DNA of 64,000 nucleotides from Nitrospirota bacterium. GTDB taxonomy: Bacteria; Nitrospirota; Nitrospiria; Nitrospirales; UBA8639. The notes under the pieces are model-generated. The model saw only the letters and a list, made by a program, of their open reading frames with translations, searched no databases and was not told the DNA's origin. Numbering within the stretch: the first letter of the stretch is position 1; each line of letters opens with the position of its first letter. Position numbers and translations under genes: made by a program. The stretch is taken from contig JAALKI010000011.1 of NCBI GenBank assembly GCA_011088105.1, forward strand, positions 1 through 64,000, read 5' to 3'. Below are positions 18,701 through 25,690 of the stretch, in pieces.

Positions 18701-18739
18701 CGGTTGCCAAAGGTGTATCAACGTCTGACGATTACATAA
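15653..18739 (+). CDS. NorD/CbbO-like von Willebrand factor A protein (1028 aa)
   Basis: A large cytoplasmic protein of the NorD/CbbO type. Residues about 1-370 form helical repeats with recurring units such as EFFRKAPELL, EFFKESPAI and EFFRSSPAI. A central segment carries HELGH near 443 followed by REFGTYRL, a conserved metal-protease-like site of this family. The C-terminal VWA domain begins near 837 with a complete MIDAS motif (FLIDMSGSTGR), TPLQQNRDG, and SDGKPLDNGY. Relatives work with MoxR-type AAA+ partners (NorQ, CbbQ) to activate enzymes such as nitric oxide reductase or Rubisco. No such partner is next to it here. The start is an ATG with only a weak ribosome site. Confidence 0.85.
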   Translation: MNDVPPLPALLECLSTELEPSQAKDLCQAFTLAGVAEPVLDLCDELHQTSGKVARMAIAALPELYRRCDAVTVVPWLDLGISLASASGALALKYVRESPLLLGLIEPTAVRQQVLALVLELADNQSEHATNAAFEFFRKAPELLLHVSVDTLAYWAEVGIELTNKDFVLGVEFFKESPAIAQVLSHDQVRPWVTFGTKLITQNSLGNTDYVGTLEFFRSSPAILSDISELELRIKVITVGSILAERFPQGAIEFLAEVPQLLRKLPSHLWRGRVLQYAALLAEQDAESALAYVRRCPNFLSMAGVSEETEGTSAAFQKWFAAGMEILDYSPEGARAYFALETRKALASLEQAMSGVSLQQVVRPLTLFAHMICGEHVKIEPNAMPSSSTENTFPQDAQVHKHLNEQEKGGGRGTGSTVYLPNLVNKYPTREANRRLYTVMTAHELGHREFGTYRLNFSKLHDLFNEVRIRYGMADSLPTSPVTLMDLFAGYPQKSVIQDLWMVLEDARVEDRLQSEYPGLKQDLAELAQEAVRTHSLLHGMTAREMVMDALLLLFSTCDTQSVAIRQDLNLVVERAWGEAKTVLQPNCTAEDVIVVADRIYQILDDMIGRFRTEGEPAVDQTPEEAEADLGAGPRASEETSGEYRPITNWAYRGAMDPEWVEGQMDIADNHGNDENPDALSHETGSLNKQTQDHDTDHALLGEPQVLLPSHEQLSSVDPLKRTSDSDSHEREGIVYDEWDGVIQDYRTKWCRVVERSGPAGSGDFVSSVLAARGPAVRLLRRYFESIRPTALRRVYAQEDGDEVDWDALIQWVVDRRVGVEASDRVYIRRDKRERQVAVAFLIDMSGSTGRQLGSGQQRVIDVEKESLVVMSEALEAIGDAYALYGFSGQGRDQVDFIVLKDFDHTQLPQTGQRIGAVTPLQQNRDGAAIRHTVKKLLSCPARHRLCILVSDGKPLDNGYADEYALEDTKMALREARLSGVLPFCLTVDQGASDYLKRMYGDVGFLIMNDVMALPERLPKVYQRLTIT

Positions 18740-18845
18740 ATTGTTCAAAAACCCGCAGTCTCTTTGTTCTTATTCCATCACAGGCCATAGCTGTTTAGAA
18801 GGTTAGAGAGACATAGTGCCTGATGTGGTATGAGGATATGAGCGT

Positions 18846-19262
18846 ATGATGGAACATTCTGATCGACCAGTCATTCCCCCTTGGCTCTATAAGTTGTTTA
18901 CTGGCCATCAATATCCTTATATCCGACGGCTTGCAAAATTCTCAAAGCCTCGGCGAGAAGGCGAGGATAGAGCTGAACCGACGCGTGACGAAATTGACGT
19001 AAAATTTTGGGAAGTGTTTCCTCGCTGTCGAGTGAAGGCGCTACAAGAGGTCAAAGCTGGCATGATTGTGAGTTTTGTGGAACTCGGGAACTTTGAGCCT
19101 GGAGCGTATCAGGAGCTCGTTGATACCCCAGAGGAATTTTTATTTCAAACCTTTGGCAAAAAAAAGATTAAGATCAATTTCTATGATGACGAGAATTTTG
19201 TCTGCACCATTAATTTTAAAGTGGGTGGATGGGCGAGTCATGACGATGATGAAGAAGGTTGA
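18846..19262 (+). CDS. conserved hypothetical protein (138 aa)
   Basis: An acidic cytoplasmic protein of unknown function. It begins with an aromatic/basic stretch (PPWLYKLFTGHQYPYIRRL), then a charged linker, then strands such as VKALQEVKAGMIVSFVELG and KIKINFYDDENFVCTINFKVGG, ending with an acidic tail. There is no signal peptide or membrane segment. It lies 20 bases upstream of mdh on the same strand, about 100 bases after the VWA protein, so all three may be co-transcribed. No catalytic motif is visible. Confidence 0.7.
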   Translation: MMEHSDRPVIPPWLYKLFTGHQYPYIRRLAKFSKPRREGEDRAEPTRDEIDVKFWEVFPRCRVKALQEVKAGMIVSFVELGNFEPGAYQELVDTPEEFLFQTFGKKKIKINFYDDENFVCTINFKVGGWASHDDDEEG

Positions 19263-19283
19263 TTGATAGAGGGGAAGGGCATA

Positions 19284-20231
19284 ATGATGAAGCGAAAGAA
19301 AATTACCGTGGTTGGAGCGGGGAATGTTGGTGGTTCTGTCATGCAACGATTGGCAGAAACAGGCAACTATGATCTTGTGCTGGTTGATATTGTAGAAGGT
19401 CTGCCACAAGGCAAAGCGTTGGACCTTGCCCAAGCTGGTCCGGTTTGTGGGTATGACGCGACCATTGTGGGAACAAATGGATATGATGAGACAGCCGACT
19501 CGTCACTGGTGGTGATCACTTCTGGCATTGCCCGGAAACCAGGCATGAGCCGGTCAGAGCTGCTTGCAACCAACACAAAAATCGTTCAATCAGTCGTGCA
19601 GGCTGTGGCAGCCCGTTCGCCCAACGCGATCCTCGTCATTGTCGCGAATCCCTTGGATGCGATGACATATGTGGCCTATCGAGTGAGTGGGTTTCCTAAG
19701 GAGCGAGTCGTTGGTATGGCTGGTGTGCTCGATTCGGCTCGGTTCCGAACCTTTATTGCTCGCGAGCTTCAGGTCTCGGTCAACTCAGTGGAAGCTATGG
19801 TGTTGGGAGGTCATGGCGATGCCATGGTGCCTTTAGTTCGCTATACGACCGTTGCGGGTAGGCCGCTGGAGCAATGGATGGCCAAAGATCGATTGGATGC
19901 GTTGGTTCAACGAACTCGTGAAGGTGGTGCGGAAATCGTGAATTTGCTGAAAAGAGGAAGTGCATTTTATGCACCGGCGGCGTCAACGGTGTCGATGGTT
20001 GAGGCCATCCTCAAAGACCAAAAGACAATTCTGCCGTGTGCAGCTTTGTGTGAGAAGGAATACGGGCTGAATGGAGTCTTTATGGGTGTGCCAGTTCGGC
20101 TAGGGGGAAAGGGGGTGGAAGAGATTGTGGAGTTCGCGCTCACTCAGGATGAACAGGCTGCCTTGAATCTTTCAGCCAAAGGGGTTCACGAACTTTGTGG
20201 GGAAGTTGATCAATTGCTTGGACCATCGTAA
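19284..20231 (+). CDS. mdh: malate dehydrogenase (lactate-dehydrogenase type)
   Basis: Interconverts malate and oxaloacetate with NAD in the TCA cycle, or its reductive form. The NAD-binding motif [10 protein letters not shown] is near residue 9. [15 protein letters not shown] carries the acidic residue that selects NAD over NADP. Substrate-binding features follow: ARKPGMSR (mobile-loop arginine), [22 protein letters not shown] and the catalytic histidine in [10 protein letters not shown] near residue 178. At about 316 aa the length fits the LDH-like tetrameric type found in many autotrophs. I chose the ATG ATG at 19284, after GAGGGGAAGGG; a TTG at 19263 is in frame but unlikely. Confidence 0.95.
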   Translation: MMKRKKITVVGAGNVGGSVMQRLAETGNYDLVLVDIVEGLPQGKALDLAQAGPVCGYDATIVGTNGYDETADSSLVVITSGIARKPGMSRSELLATNTKIVQSVVQAVAARSPNAILVIVANPLDAMTYVAYRVSGFPKERVVGMAGVLDSARFRTFIARELQVSVNSVEAMVLGGHGDAMVPLVRYTTVAGRPLEQWMAKDRLDALVQRTREGGAEIVNLLKRGSAFYAPAASTVSMVEAILKDQKTILPCAALCEKEYGLNGVFMGVPVRLGGKGVEEIVEFALTQDEQAALNLSAKGVHELCGEVDQLLGPS

Positions 20232-20251
20232 GGCGTAAACGAGGGAGAAAC

Positions 20252-20764
20252 TCAGGGGGCATGAGAGGGAGACAAGGTTGCTGCTAACACTTTTTCCGTT
20301 TGTGCCTTGCGAAAGGCTTCCAACCGTTTTTTGATTTCCGGATTGGACAGCGCCAAAATTGCCGCAGCGAGTAAGGCGGCATTTGCTGCACCAGCCTCTC
20401 CAATTGCCAATGTGCCTACGGGAATTCCTTTTGGCATTTGAACAATTGACAACAACGAATCCAAACCTTGCAGACTTTTCGATTGCATCGGGACCCCCAA
20501 TACGGGAAGCACGGTTTTCGCAGCAATGACTCCTGGCAAGTGGGCCGCGCCACCTGCTCCAGCAATCATCACGTGAATCCCTCTCGTTTCAGCTTGACTC
20601 ACATATTCAAATAATGCATCCGGTGCACGGTGGGCCGAAATCGCTCGTGACTCATGCGGAATGTCCAATTGCTCTAACATTTGACTGGCTATCTGCATTA
20701 CAGGCCAATCACTCGTACTTCCCATGAGGATAGCGACGAGCGGATAAGTGGTATTGTTCTCCAT
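20252..20764 (-). CDS. purE: N5-carboxyaminoimidazole ribonucleotide mutase PurE
   Basis: Moves the carboxyl group from N5-CAIR to give CAIR in purine synthesis. Class I PurE motifs are present: [11 protein letters not shown] near the start (phosphate binding), [10 protein letters not shown] with the conserved histidine, [13 protein letters not shown], and [34 protein letters not shown]. The length of about 170 aa is normal. The ATG at 20764 (MENNTTYP) is the natural start; the frame extends 16 codons further but without sense. No purK is adjacent in the window, although purK usually accompanies class I purE. It converges with mdh. Confidence 0.95.
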   Translation of the reverse strand: MENNTTYPLVAILMGSTSDWPVMQIASQMLEQLDIPHESRAISAHRAPDALFEYVSQAETRGIHVMIAGAGGAAHLPGVIAAKTVLPVLGVPMQSKSLQGLDSLLSIVQMPKGIPVGTLAIGEAGAANAALLAAAILALSNPEIKKRLEAFRKAQTEKVLAATLSPSHAP

Positions 20765-21176
20765 AATGTTCTCTCGAAGGGTTGAGGTTGATGAAGTCGT
20801 CAGGCGTACCATATTTCATCCAGTAAGCCTGTTGTTATTGGGTGAAAAGTATACTGTTTTCCATGGAGCCTTGACAATAACGTCTTTTGAGCAGGGACTG
20901 AAAAGACGTGGCTTAGTGTGCAAACATACGGAAATAGGTCAAGCCATGCCGTGGTATGAACAGCCATCGGCATGTATTCGCATCCATCATTTGAGACAGA
21001 TAACACCATAAGTCCTTGAGTAGATGGCGGTTTCGAGCTTGTCTCATCTTGACGGGTTTATTGAGGGCACCGTATAGTTCATGTGTTTTTTGGTTGAAAC
21101 GCCAGGGGGTCGTTTCAGGACCTTGTCTCAGTGATGGACATGCCTATGAATAGGATTGAGCAATGGATAGAATTCG
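20765..21176. other. intergenic region between purE and the NuoF-like gene
   Basis: Promoters for both divergent genes should lie here. A TTGACA at about 20872 could be a -35 box on the plus strand, but no good -10 follows. No RNA gene or hairpin is clear. Confidence 0.35.
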
Positions 21177-22499
21177 ATGAATGAAGCAAATATGAGGCTC
21201 TTGCAGCCTCTCGAAGGAGAACCTTGGGAAATCGAGCCCTATTGCCAGCGAGGGGGGTATGATGTTTGGGCGCGGTGCGTCAAGGGGATGTCTCTCGATG
21301 ACATCGTGGCCGAGTTGACACGTGCAGGGTTGCGAGGTCGTGGGGGAGCTGGGTTTCCGACTGGCTTGAAATGGGACAAGGTTCGCAATCATCGTGTTAC
21401 CGAACGGTACTTTGTGTGTAATGCCGGGGAGCATGAGCCAGGAACCTTTAAGGATCGTTACCTAATTACCCATTTCCCGCATCAACTGATCGAAGGCATG
21501 TTGATTGCGGCTTTGACGGTTCAGGCGAAAGCGTCCTACATTTATCTCAATGCCGAATTCGAAGAAGCGCGCGCAAGTTTTCAGAAAGCCCTTCAGCAAG
21601 CCAGAGATAAAGGCTATCTAGGAAAGAATATTTTGGAGACAGGCTTGGATTTAGATATTGAGATTTTTGATGGGCATGGGAGCTATGTGGCAGGTGAAGA
21701 AACGGCGATGCTGGAGTCCATGCAAGGTCGGCCAGCCATGCCAAAGCAAAAGCCGCCTTTTTATCCAACGGAATTTGGTCTGCATAATAAACCGACCCTC
21801 GTGAATAATGTCGAAACCCTTTCGCATGTTCCGCATATCCTAAGAAACGGCGTGGAGTGGTTTACGCAAGTTGGCACGGAACGGTGCCCAGGCACCATGC
21901 TGTTTTCACTCAGTGGTGCGGTGAATCGGCCTGGTGTCTATGAGTTGCCGCTTGGGACCCCGCTGCGACATCTCATTGAAGACTGTGGGGGCGGCGTCGT
22001 AGACGGACGAGCGATCAAAGCGGTTTTTCCTGGTGGTCCCTCATTTTCGATGGTGGGGCCAGACCAATTGGATCTTGCCATGGATTTCGATACCTTAAAA
22101 AAGGCTGGGACAGGTTTGGGATCCGCTGGCGTCATTGTGGTGGATGATGCCACATGTATGGTGGCAAAGACGCTCGCCCTTTCGACATTTTTTAAAGAAG
22201 AAAGCTGCGGGCAATGCCCACCCTGTCGAATTGGGACGGACAAGCTTGAAGAACTCGTGAACAAAATTGAGAGTGGGGAGGGGACCACCCAAGACTTGGA
22301 TATGATGATGCAAATTTGTGGCTTTGTGAAGGGAACAGGATTTTGTACATTGGTCACAGGCGCGTCCGTCTTAGTCCAAAATAGTCTTCGACTCTTTCGT
22401 GATGAGTTTGAAGCGCACATTGTTCAACATCGATGTCCTTTGGCATCCTCTGTTTCTCATGTGGAGTCTAAACAGGAGACCCAGAAATGCCGAGGGTAA
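21177..22499 (+). CDS. NuoF-like NADH dehydrogenase subunit (440 aa)
   Basis: Resembles the NADH- and FMN-binding subunit of complex I and of NAD-dependent hydrogenases and formate dehydrogenases. Visible features: FMN/NADH loops [16 protein letters not shown] and [14 protein letters not shown], the glycine-rich [31 protein letters not shown]-like segment, and the [4Fe-4S] site [13 protein letters not shown] plus a later cysteine (GTGFCTL). Length and motifs suggest an active enzyme. It overlaps the ferredoxin gene by 13 bases. No other complex I genes are nearby, so it probably serves as an NADH-ferredoxin module or as a soluble part of a separate complex. Confidence 0.85.
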   Translation: [440 protein letters not shown]

Positions 22500-22864
22500 C
22501 CTTTGTTCATTCTCAAGGGACAAGTGGTGAGGTGCCACAGAATCTGACCTTGCTTGAAGCTGCTGAGGTGCTAGGATTTCCGCTCCATCATGATTGTGGA
22601 GGGAATGCGTCGTGTACAACCTGCCGGGTCGATGTGCTTGTTGGTGGAGAACATTTGTCCGAGATTGATTTTGAAGAACAAGACTTATTGGATCGTGAAG
22701 CGCTGAGCGAATCTTATCATCGATTAGGGTGTCAATCACGGGTGCTTGGTGATGTGATTGTCCAGGTGCCTGAAGATAAATGGGGCCAGATATCTTCTGA
22801 AGGGACATTGACAGAAACCGCACAACTGTCGATTTCAACGGACAATGGAGAAACAGAACGATGA
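22487..22864 (+). CDS. [2Fe-2S] ferredoxin (plant/adrenodoxin fold)
   Basis: A small electron carrier (125 aa). The cluster-binding cysteines are C37, C43 and C46 (HDCGGNASCTTCRVDV) plus C82 (RLGCQSRV), in the spacing of adrenodoxin/Isc-type 2Fe-2S ferredoxins. AGGAGA lies seven bases before the ATG, and the gene starts inside the end of the NuoF-like gene. The pairing suggests electron flow between NADH and this ferredoxin. The last 25 residues are an acidic/polar extension. It overlaps the next gene by four bases. Confidence 0.92.
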   Translation: MPRVTFVHSQGTSGEVPQNLTLLEAAEVLGFPLHHDCGGNASCTTCRVDVLVGGEHLSEIDFEEQDLLDREALSESYHRLGCQSRVLGDVIVQVPEDKWGQISSEGTLTETAQLSISTDNGETER

Positions 22865-23301
22865 TAACCGGGAATCCGCATGTTAGTGTGACACGTCGTT
22901 ATCGTTTTTCGGCTGCGCATCGCTTGCATGTTGATCATTTGCCAGATGATGTCAATCAAAAGATTTTTGGAAAATGTAACAATCCGAATGGGCATGGCCA
23001 TGACTACACGGTCTTTGTCACTGTGACAGGTGGGGTGGATCCACACACGGGATTTTTGACGGATCATGATGCGCTGGACCACGTCGTTCAGGAGAAAGTC
23101 GTGGCGCGATTTGATCATCAGCATCTGAACTACGATCCCGTCTTTGGAAAAATGGTGACAACTGGCGAAAACTTGGCCAAGTTTATTTGGGGGGAGTTGG
23201 TGGAGAGCATCGCCCCCGCACAGTTAGAGAAAATTGGGTTAATCGAAACCCGTGATAATTATTTTGAGTATAGAGGGGAAAGGCAGAATACGAAGATGTG
23301 A
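22861..23301 (+). CDS. 6-pyruvoyl-tetrahydropterin synthase family protein (PTPS/QueD)
   Basis: Uses dihydroneopterin triphosphate, the product of FolE, to make 6-pyruvoyl-tetrahydropterin or 6-carboxy-tetrahydropterin. Zinc-binding histidines are H20 (FSAAHRLH), H45 and H47 (NGHGHDY). The catalytic cysteine is C39 in FGKCNNPNGHGHDY, where the NNPNGHGH form resembles PTPS enzymes of biopterin synthesis rather than short QueD enzymes. LTDHDALD and the HLNYDP loop are also typical, as is the catalytic glutamate in LIETRDNYFEY. The ATGA overlap with the ferredoxin and the following folE form one operon-like block. Whether the product feeds biopterin-type cofactors or queuosine is not decided by sequence. 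Confidence 0.88.
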   Translation: MITGNPHVSVTRRYRFSAAHRLHVDHLPDDVNQKIFGKCNNPNGHGHDYTVFVTVTGGVDPHTGFLTDHDALDHVVQEKVVARFDHQHLNYDPVFGKMVTTGENLAKFIWGELVESIAPAQLEKIGLIETRDNYFEYRGERQNTKM

Positions 23302-23373
23302 ATGCCAGTTGCATGCCTCCATTGATATCGAGACCACCAACCATCGATCACAGTATTGAGCGGACTAACACGC

Positions 23374-24006
23374 ATGACAAGAAAAACGAGAGTGCCCCGT
23401 AAGAAAGTGCCTTCGGCACCAGCCTCATCAGTCCGACTGCAAGAGGAGACGTCGATACTGAAGGCCACTATTCACCAATTGCTTGTACAACTTGGGGAGA
23501 ATCCGAGCCGAGCAGGTCTTCAAGATACGCCTGAACGCGTTGCCAAATCGTTAAAGTTTTTGACCAAAGGCTATGAGCAAGATATTGATCAATTGCTCAA
23601 CGGCGCACTTTTTCCAATTGAATATGATGAAATGGTGATTGTTCGGGACATCGACTTCTTTAGTCTGTGTGAACATCACTTACTCCCGTTTTTTGGAAAA
23701 TGTCACGTGGGGTATATTCCCAATAAATACGTAGTGGGACTCAGTAAAATTCCCCGGATCGTCGAAACGTTCAGTCGACGACTTCAAGTACAGGAACAAC
23801 TCACGGTCCAGATTGCCCATACGCTGCAAGACAAGTTGAAACCATATGGGGTCGGCGTCGTGGTGGAAGCTCGGCATCTTTGTATGAGTATGCGCGGGGT
23901 TGAAAAACAGAATACCCTTGCCGTGACAAGTGAAATGCTAGGTGTTTTCCGCAAACAGCAACAAACCCGCGAAGAGTTCCTGAAGCTTATCCGTCAGAGT
24001 GGATAG
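23374..24006 (+). CDS. folE: GTP cyclohydrolase I (FolE)
   Basis: Opens GTP to 7,8-dihydroneopterin triphosphate, the first step of folate and pterin synthesis. Family motifs include [44 protein letters not shown] (zinc cysteine and histidines), [25 protein letters not shown], and [15 protein letters not shown] with the second zinc cysteine. A 40-residue basic N-terminal extension precedes the catalytic domain. The ATG at 23374 fits; a TTG at 23356 is less likely. It lies 72 bases after the PTPS gene, whose enzyme would use its product. Confidence 0.95.
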   Translation: MTRKTRVPRKKVPSAPASSVRLQEETSILKATIHQLLVQLGENPSRAGLQDTPERVAKSLKFLTKGYEQDIDQLLNGALFPIEYDEMVIVRDIDFFSLCEHHLLPFFGKCHVGYIPNKYVVGLSKIPRIVETFSRRLQVQEQLTVQIAHTLQDKLKPYGVGVVVEARHLCMSMRGVEKQNTLAVTSEMLGVFRKQQQTREEFLKLIRQSG

Positions 24007-24211
24007 CGGGTTCTCCCATCGTGCCCTTTCTTCTTTCATTCTCAGAAGGTTCTCTCCCATTTGCTCTGCTTCAAGCAGGAGAGATCCATACGCTGGATTA
24101 GTCATGGTTGCTGACTGGCTTGGACTTGTCGGAAGAACTTCTCTGAGCTATACAAGAAGTGTATGGTGAATAATCCATGGCGATCCCATCAATGCCTGAG
24201 AGGTTGCATTC

Positions 24212-24703
24212 ATGCGACATAGAGCGTTCCCCCTGATTGGCGGGGGCATCTTGTTCCTGTGTGTTGATCTAATCATCATCGGCGCATTATCTGTGGCAGA
24301 GATGGCTCATGATCAAAGCTTGTTGGTTGAAACTGAGGCCTCTCTGCCTACCATCTCCCTTGATTTGAGTGGAACCTGGCGTATTGAGGAAGAGGATAAA
24401 TCGTATGAGGCAATCTTAGATGTGCAAGGGAATGGGGCCTATACCTGGCAGGGCGGAACAATCGTCACGACAAAAGTCGAAAACCGGTTATGGGAAGGGA
24501 CCTGGTCTCAGCCGGAGAATGATCGAGAAGGCGGATTTGAAGTCCTTCTCTCCAAGGATTTCTCGCGGGCAGAAGGCGCATGGTGGTATACGCGCGTGAA
24601 AAACTTTCGGAATATCCCTCCAGGCATCACCGGGGGTTCTTACGTATTGATTCGTTTGCCTCCCATTCACACAGACAAGCGAAGAGCCCATGAAGAAGAT
24701 TAA
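24212..24703 (+). CDS. secreted/membrane-anchored hypothetical protein (163 aa)
   Basis: AGAGG lies ten bases before the ATG. Residues 6-30 are hydrophobic and form a signal or anchor. The rest begins ISLDLSGTWRIEEEDKSYEAIL and continues in short strands (NGAYTWQGG, RLWEGTWSQ), suggesting a small beta-barrel. SGTW recalls the SGSW and AGDW openings of the secreted proteins at 5367 and 8290, but sequence alone does not show common descent. It overlaps the next gene by 14 bases, so the two are probably co-translated. The function is unknown. Confidence 0.65.
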   Translation: MRHRAFPLIGGGILFLCVDLIIIGALSVAEMAHDQSLLVETEASLPTISLDLSGTWRIEEEDKSYEAILDVQGNGAYTWQGGTIVTTKVENRLWEGTWSQPENDREGGFEVLLSKDFSRAEGAWWYTRVKNFRNIPPGITGGSYVLIRLPPIHTDKRRAHEED

Positions 24704-25460
24704 GCGCAAACCCAAATCTCGGCTTCAAAAACTCCCAACTTATATTATTGGGTACACGGGATCAGGCTGCCCTCCACCGGGCTTCTTGGCGGCATGGTTT
24801 AATCAGGAGTATGGAGGACCGCTTTCGATTCAATTATCACCATCAGGCGATATCGTGAATTTTGACGCTGTTCATGCTACGTGGAAGGCTGCGGTCACAG
24901 GAATTCTCTCTGTGGACATGAGGCAAGCGTGGAAAGAGCAACTGGGGTGGGACCATGAGACCGCAGCAGCGGTGTACCCGCTGAGTAGTCAGGAGGCAGG
25001 GGGACGTATAAGTGATTGTGATGTGGTGCTCCATGTCGCACGAATTGCCAGAGGTCTTTCTCTCTTGACCGAGGGGACCACGTATGATCTGGTCATGGAA
25101 CAGTTCCTCAACCCCTCTGATTGGCAAGACCATCGGCTTGAGCGGTTTCAGCTCCACGATCATGTCCGGGTAGAGCAAAGAGAACGTATGGAAGAAGGGA
25201 CCATGTGGTTCTTGACGCAAGGGTTAGCCAAATTTGGCATAGAAGAACTGGAAACCTTTCAACCGCGTGGGTTGCCGGAGCAAGCAACCATCGAGGCTTT
25301 GTTGGAAATTGCCGAGGTTTTCATCCAAAGAGGGAAAGGGTTGAATGTTGGAGAGTCTGAGCAATACAACGGGATTAATCGAGTTGTGAAAGTGTTGCGA
25401 CATCGGACAGATCGTTCCTTGGGCAAGCCTGTGATTCTGCGGGAAGTCGTCTGGGAGTGA
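24690..25460 (+). CDS. conserved hypothetical protein (256 aa)
   Basis: A cytoplasmic protein of unknown function. It starts with a basic tail (KKIKRKPKSRLQ). Its middle and end resemble a recurring bacterial domain with TYDLVMEQFLNPSDWQD, then VEQRERMEEGTMWFLTQGLAKFGIEELETFQPRGLP, and closing VRHRT/REVVWE-type strands. No catalytic motif stands out. It starts within the end of the secreted-protein gene at 24212; a hairpin at 25616 probably ends this transcript. Confidence 0.65.
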   Translation: MKKIKRKPKSRLQKLPTYIIGYTGSGCPPPGFLAAWFNQEYGGPLSIQLSPSGDIVNFDAVHATWKAAVTGILSVDMRQAWKEQLGWDHETAAAVYPLSSQEAGGRISDCDVVLHVARIARGLSLLTEGTTYDLVMEQFLNPSDWQDHRLERFQLHDHVRVEQRERMEEGTMWFLTQGLAKFGIEELETFQPRGLPEQATIEALLEIAEVFIQRGKGLNVGESEQYNGINRVVKVLRHRTDRSLGKPVILREVVWE

Positions 25461-25615
25461 GCAGACCGATGTTTCCTTAAAAAGGCTTTGTGACAATCTA
25501 CAGAGTAGAGTTCAGGGATTTACGACAATCCTCATCCGCCTTGAAAGTTAGGAGTTCATTCCCGCTTCTGCGAGGAGCATAGGTATAGTGAAATTTGGCA
25601 ATTTGTATTCACAGT

Positions 25616-25642
25616 GAAGGCGTCATCTTTGATGACGCCTTC
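25616..25642. terminator. perfect 12-bp hairpin between converging genes
   Basis: GAAGGCGTCATC, TTT, GATGACGCCTTC form an uninterrupted 12-bp stem with a 3-base loop, between the ends of the genes at 25460 (+) and 25691 (-). Position suggests a bidirectional terminator. No long T tract follows on either strand, so termination efficiency is uncertain. Confidence 0.65.
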
Positions 25643-25690
25643 ACGCAATGGGATGTTAGAGAAGCGAGCCGGATGAAACGAAAAATCCGG

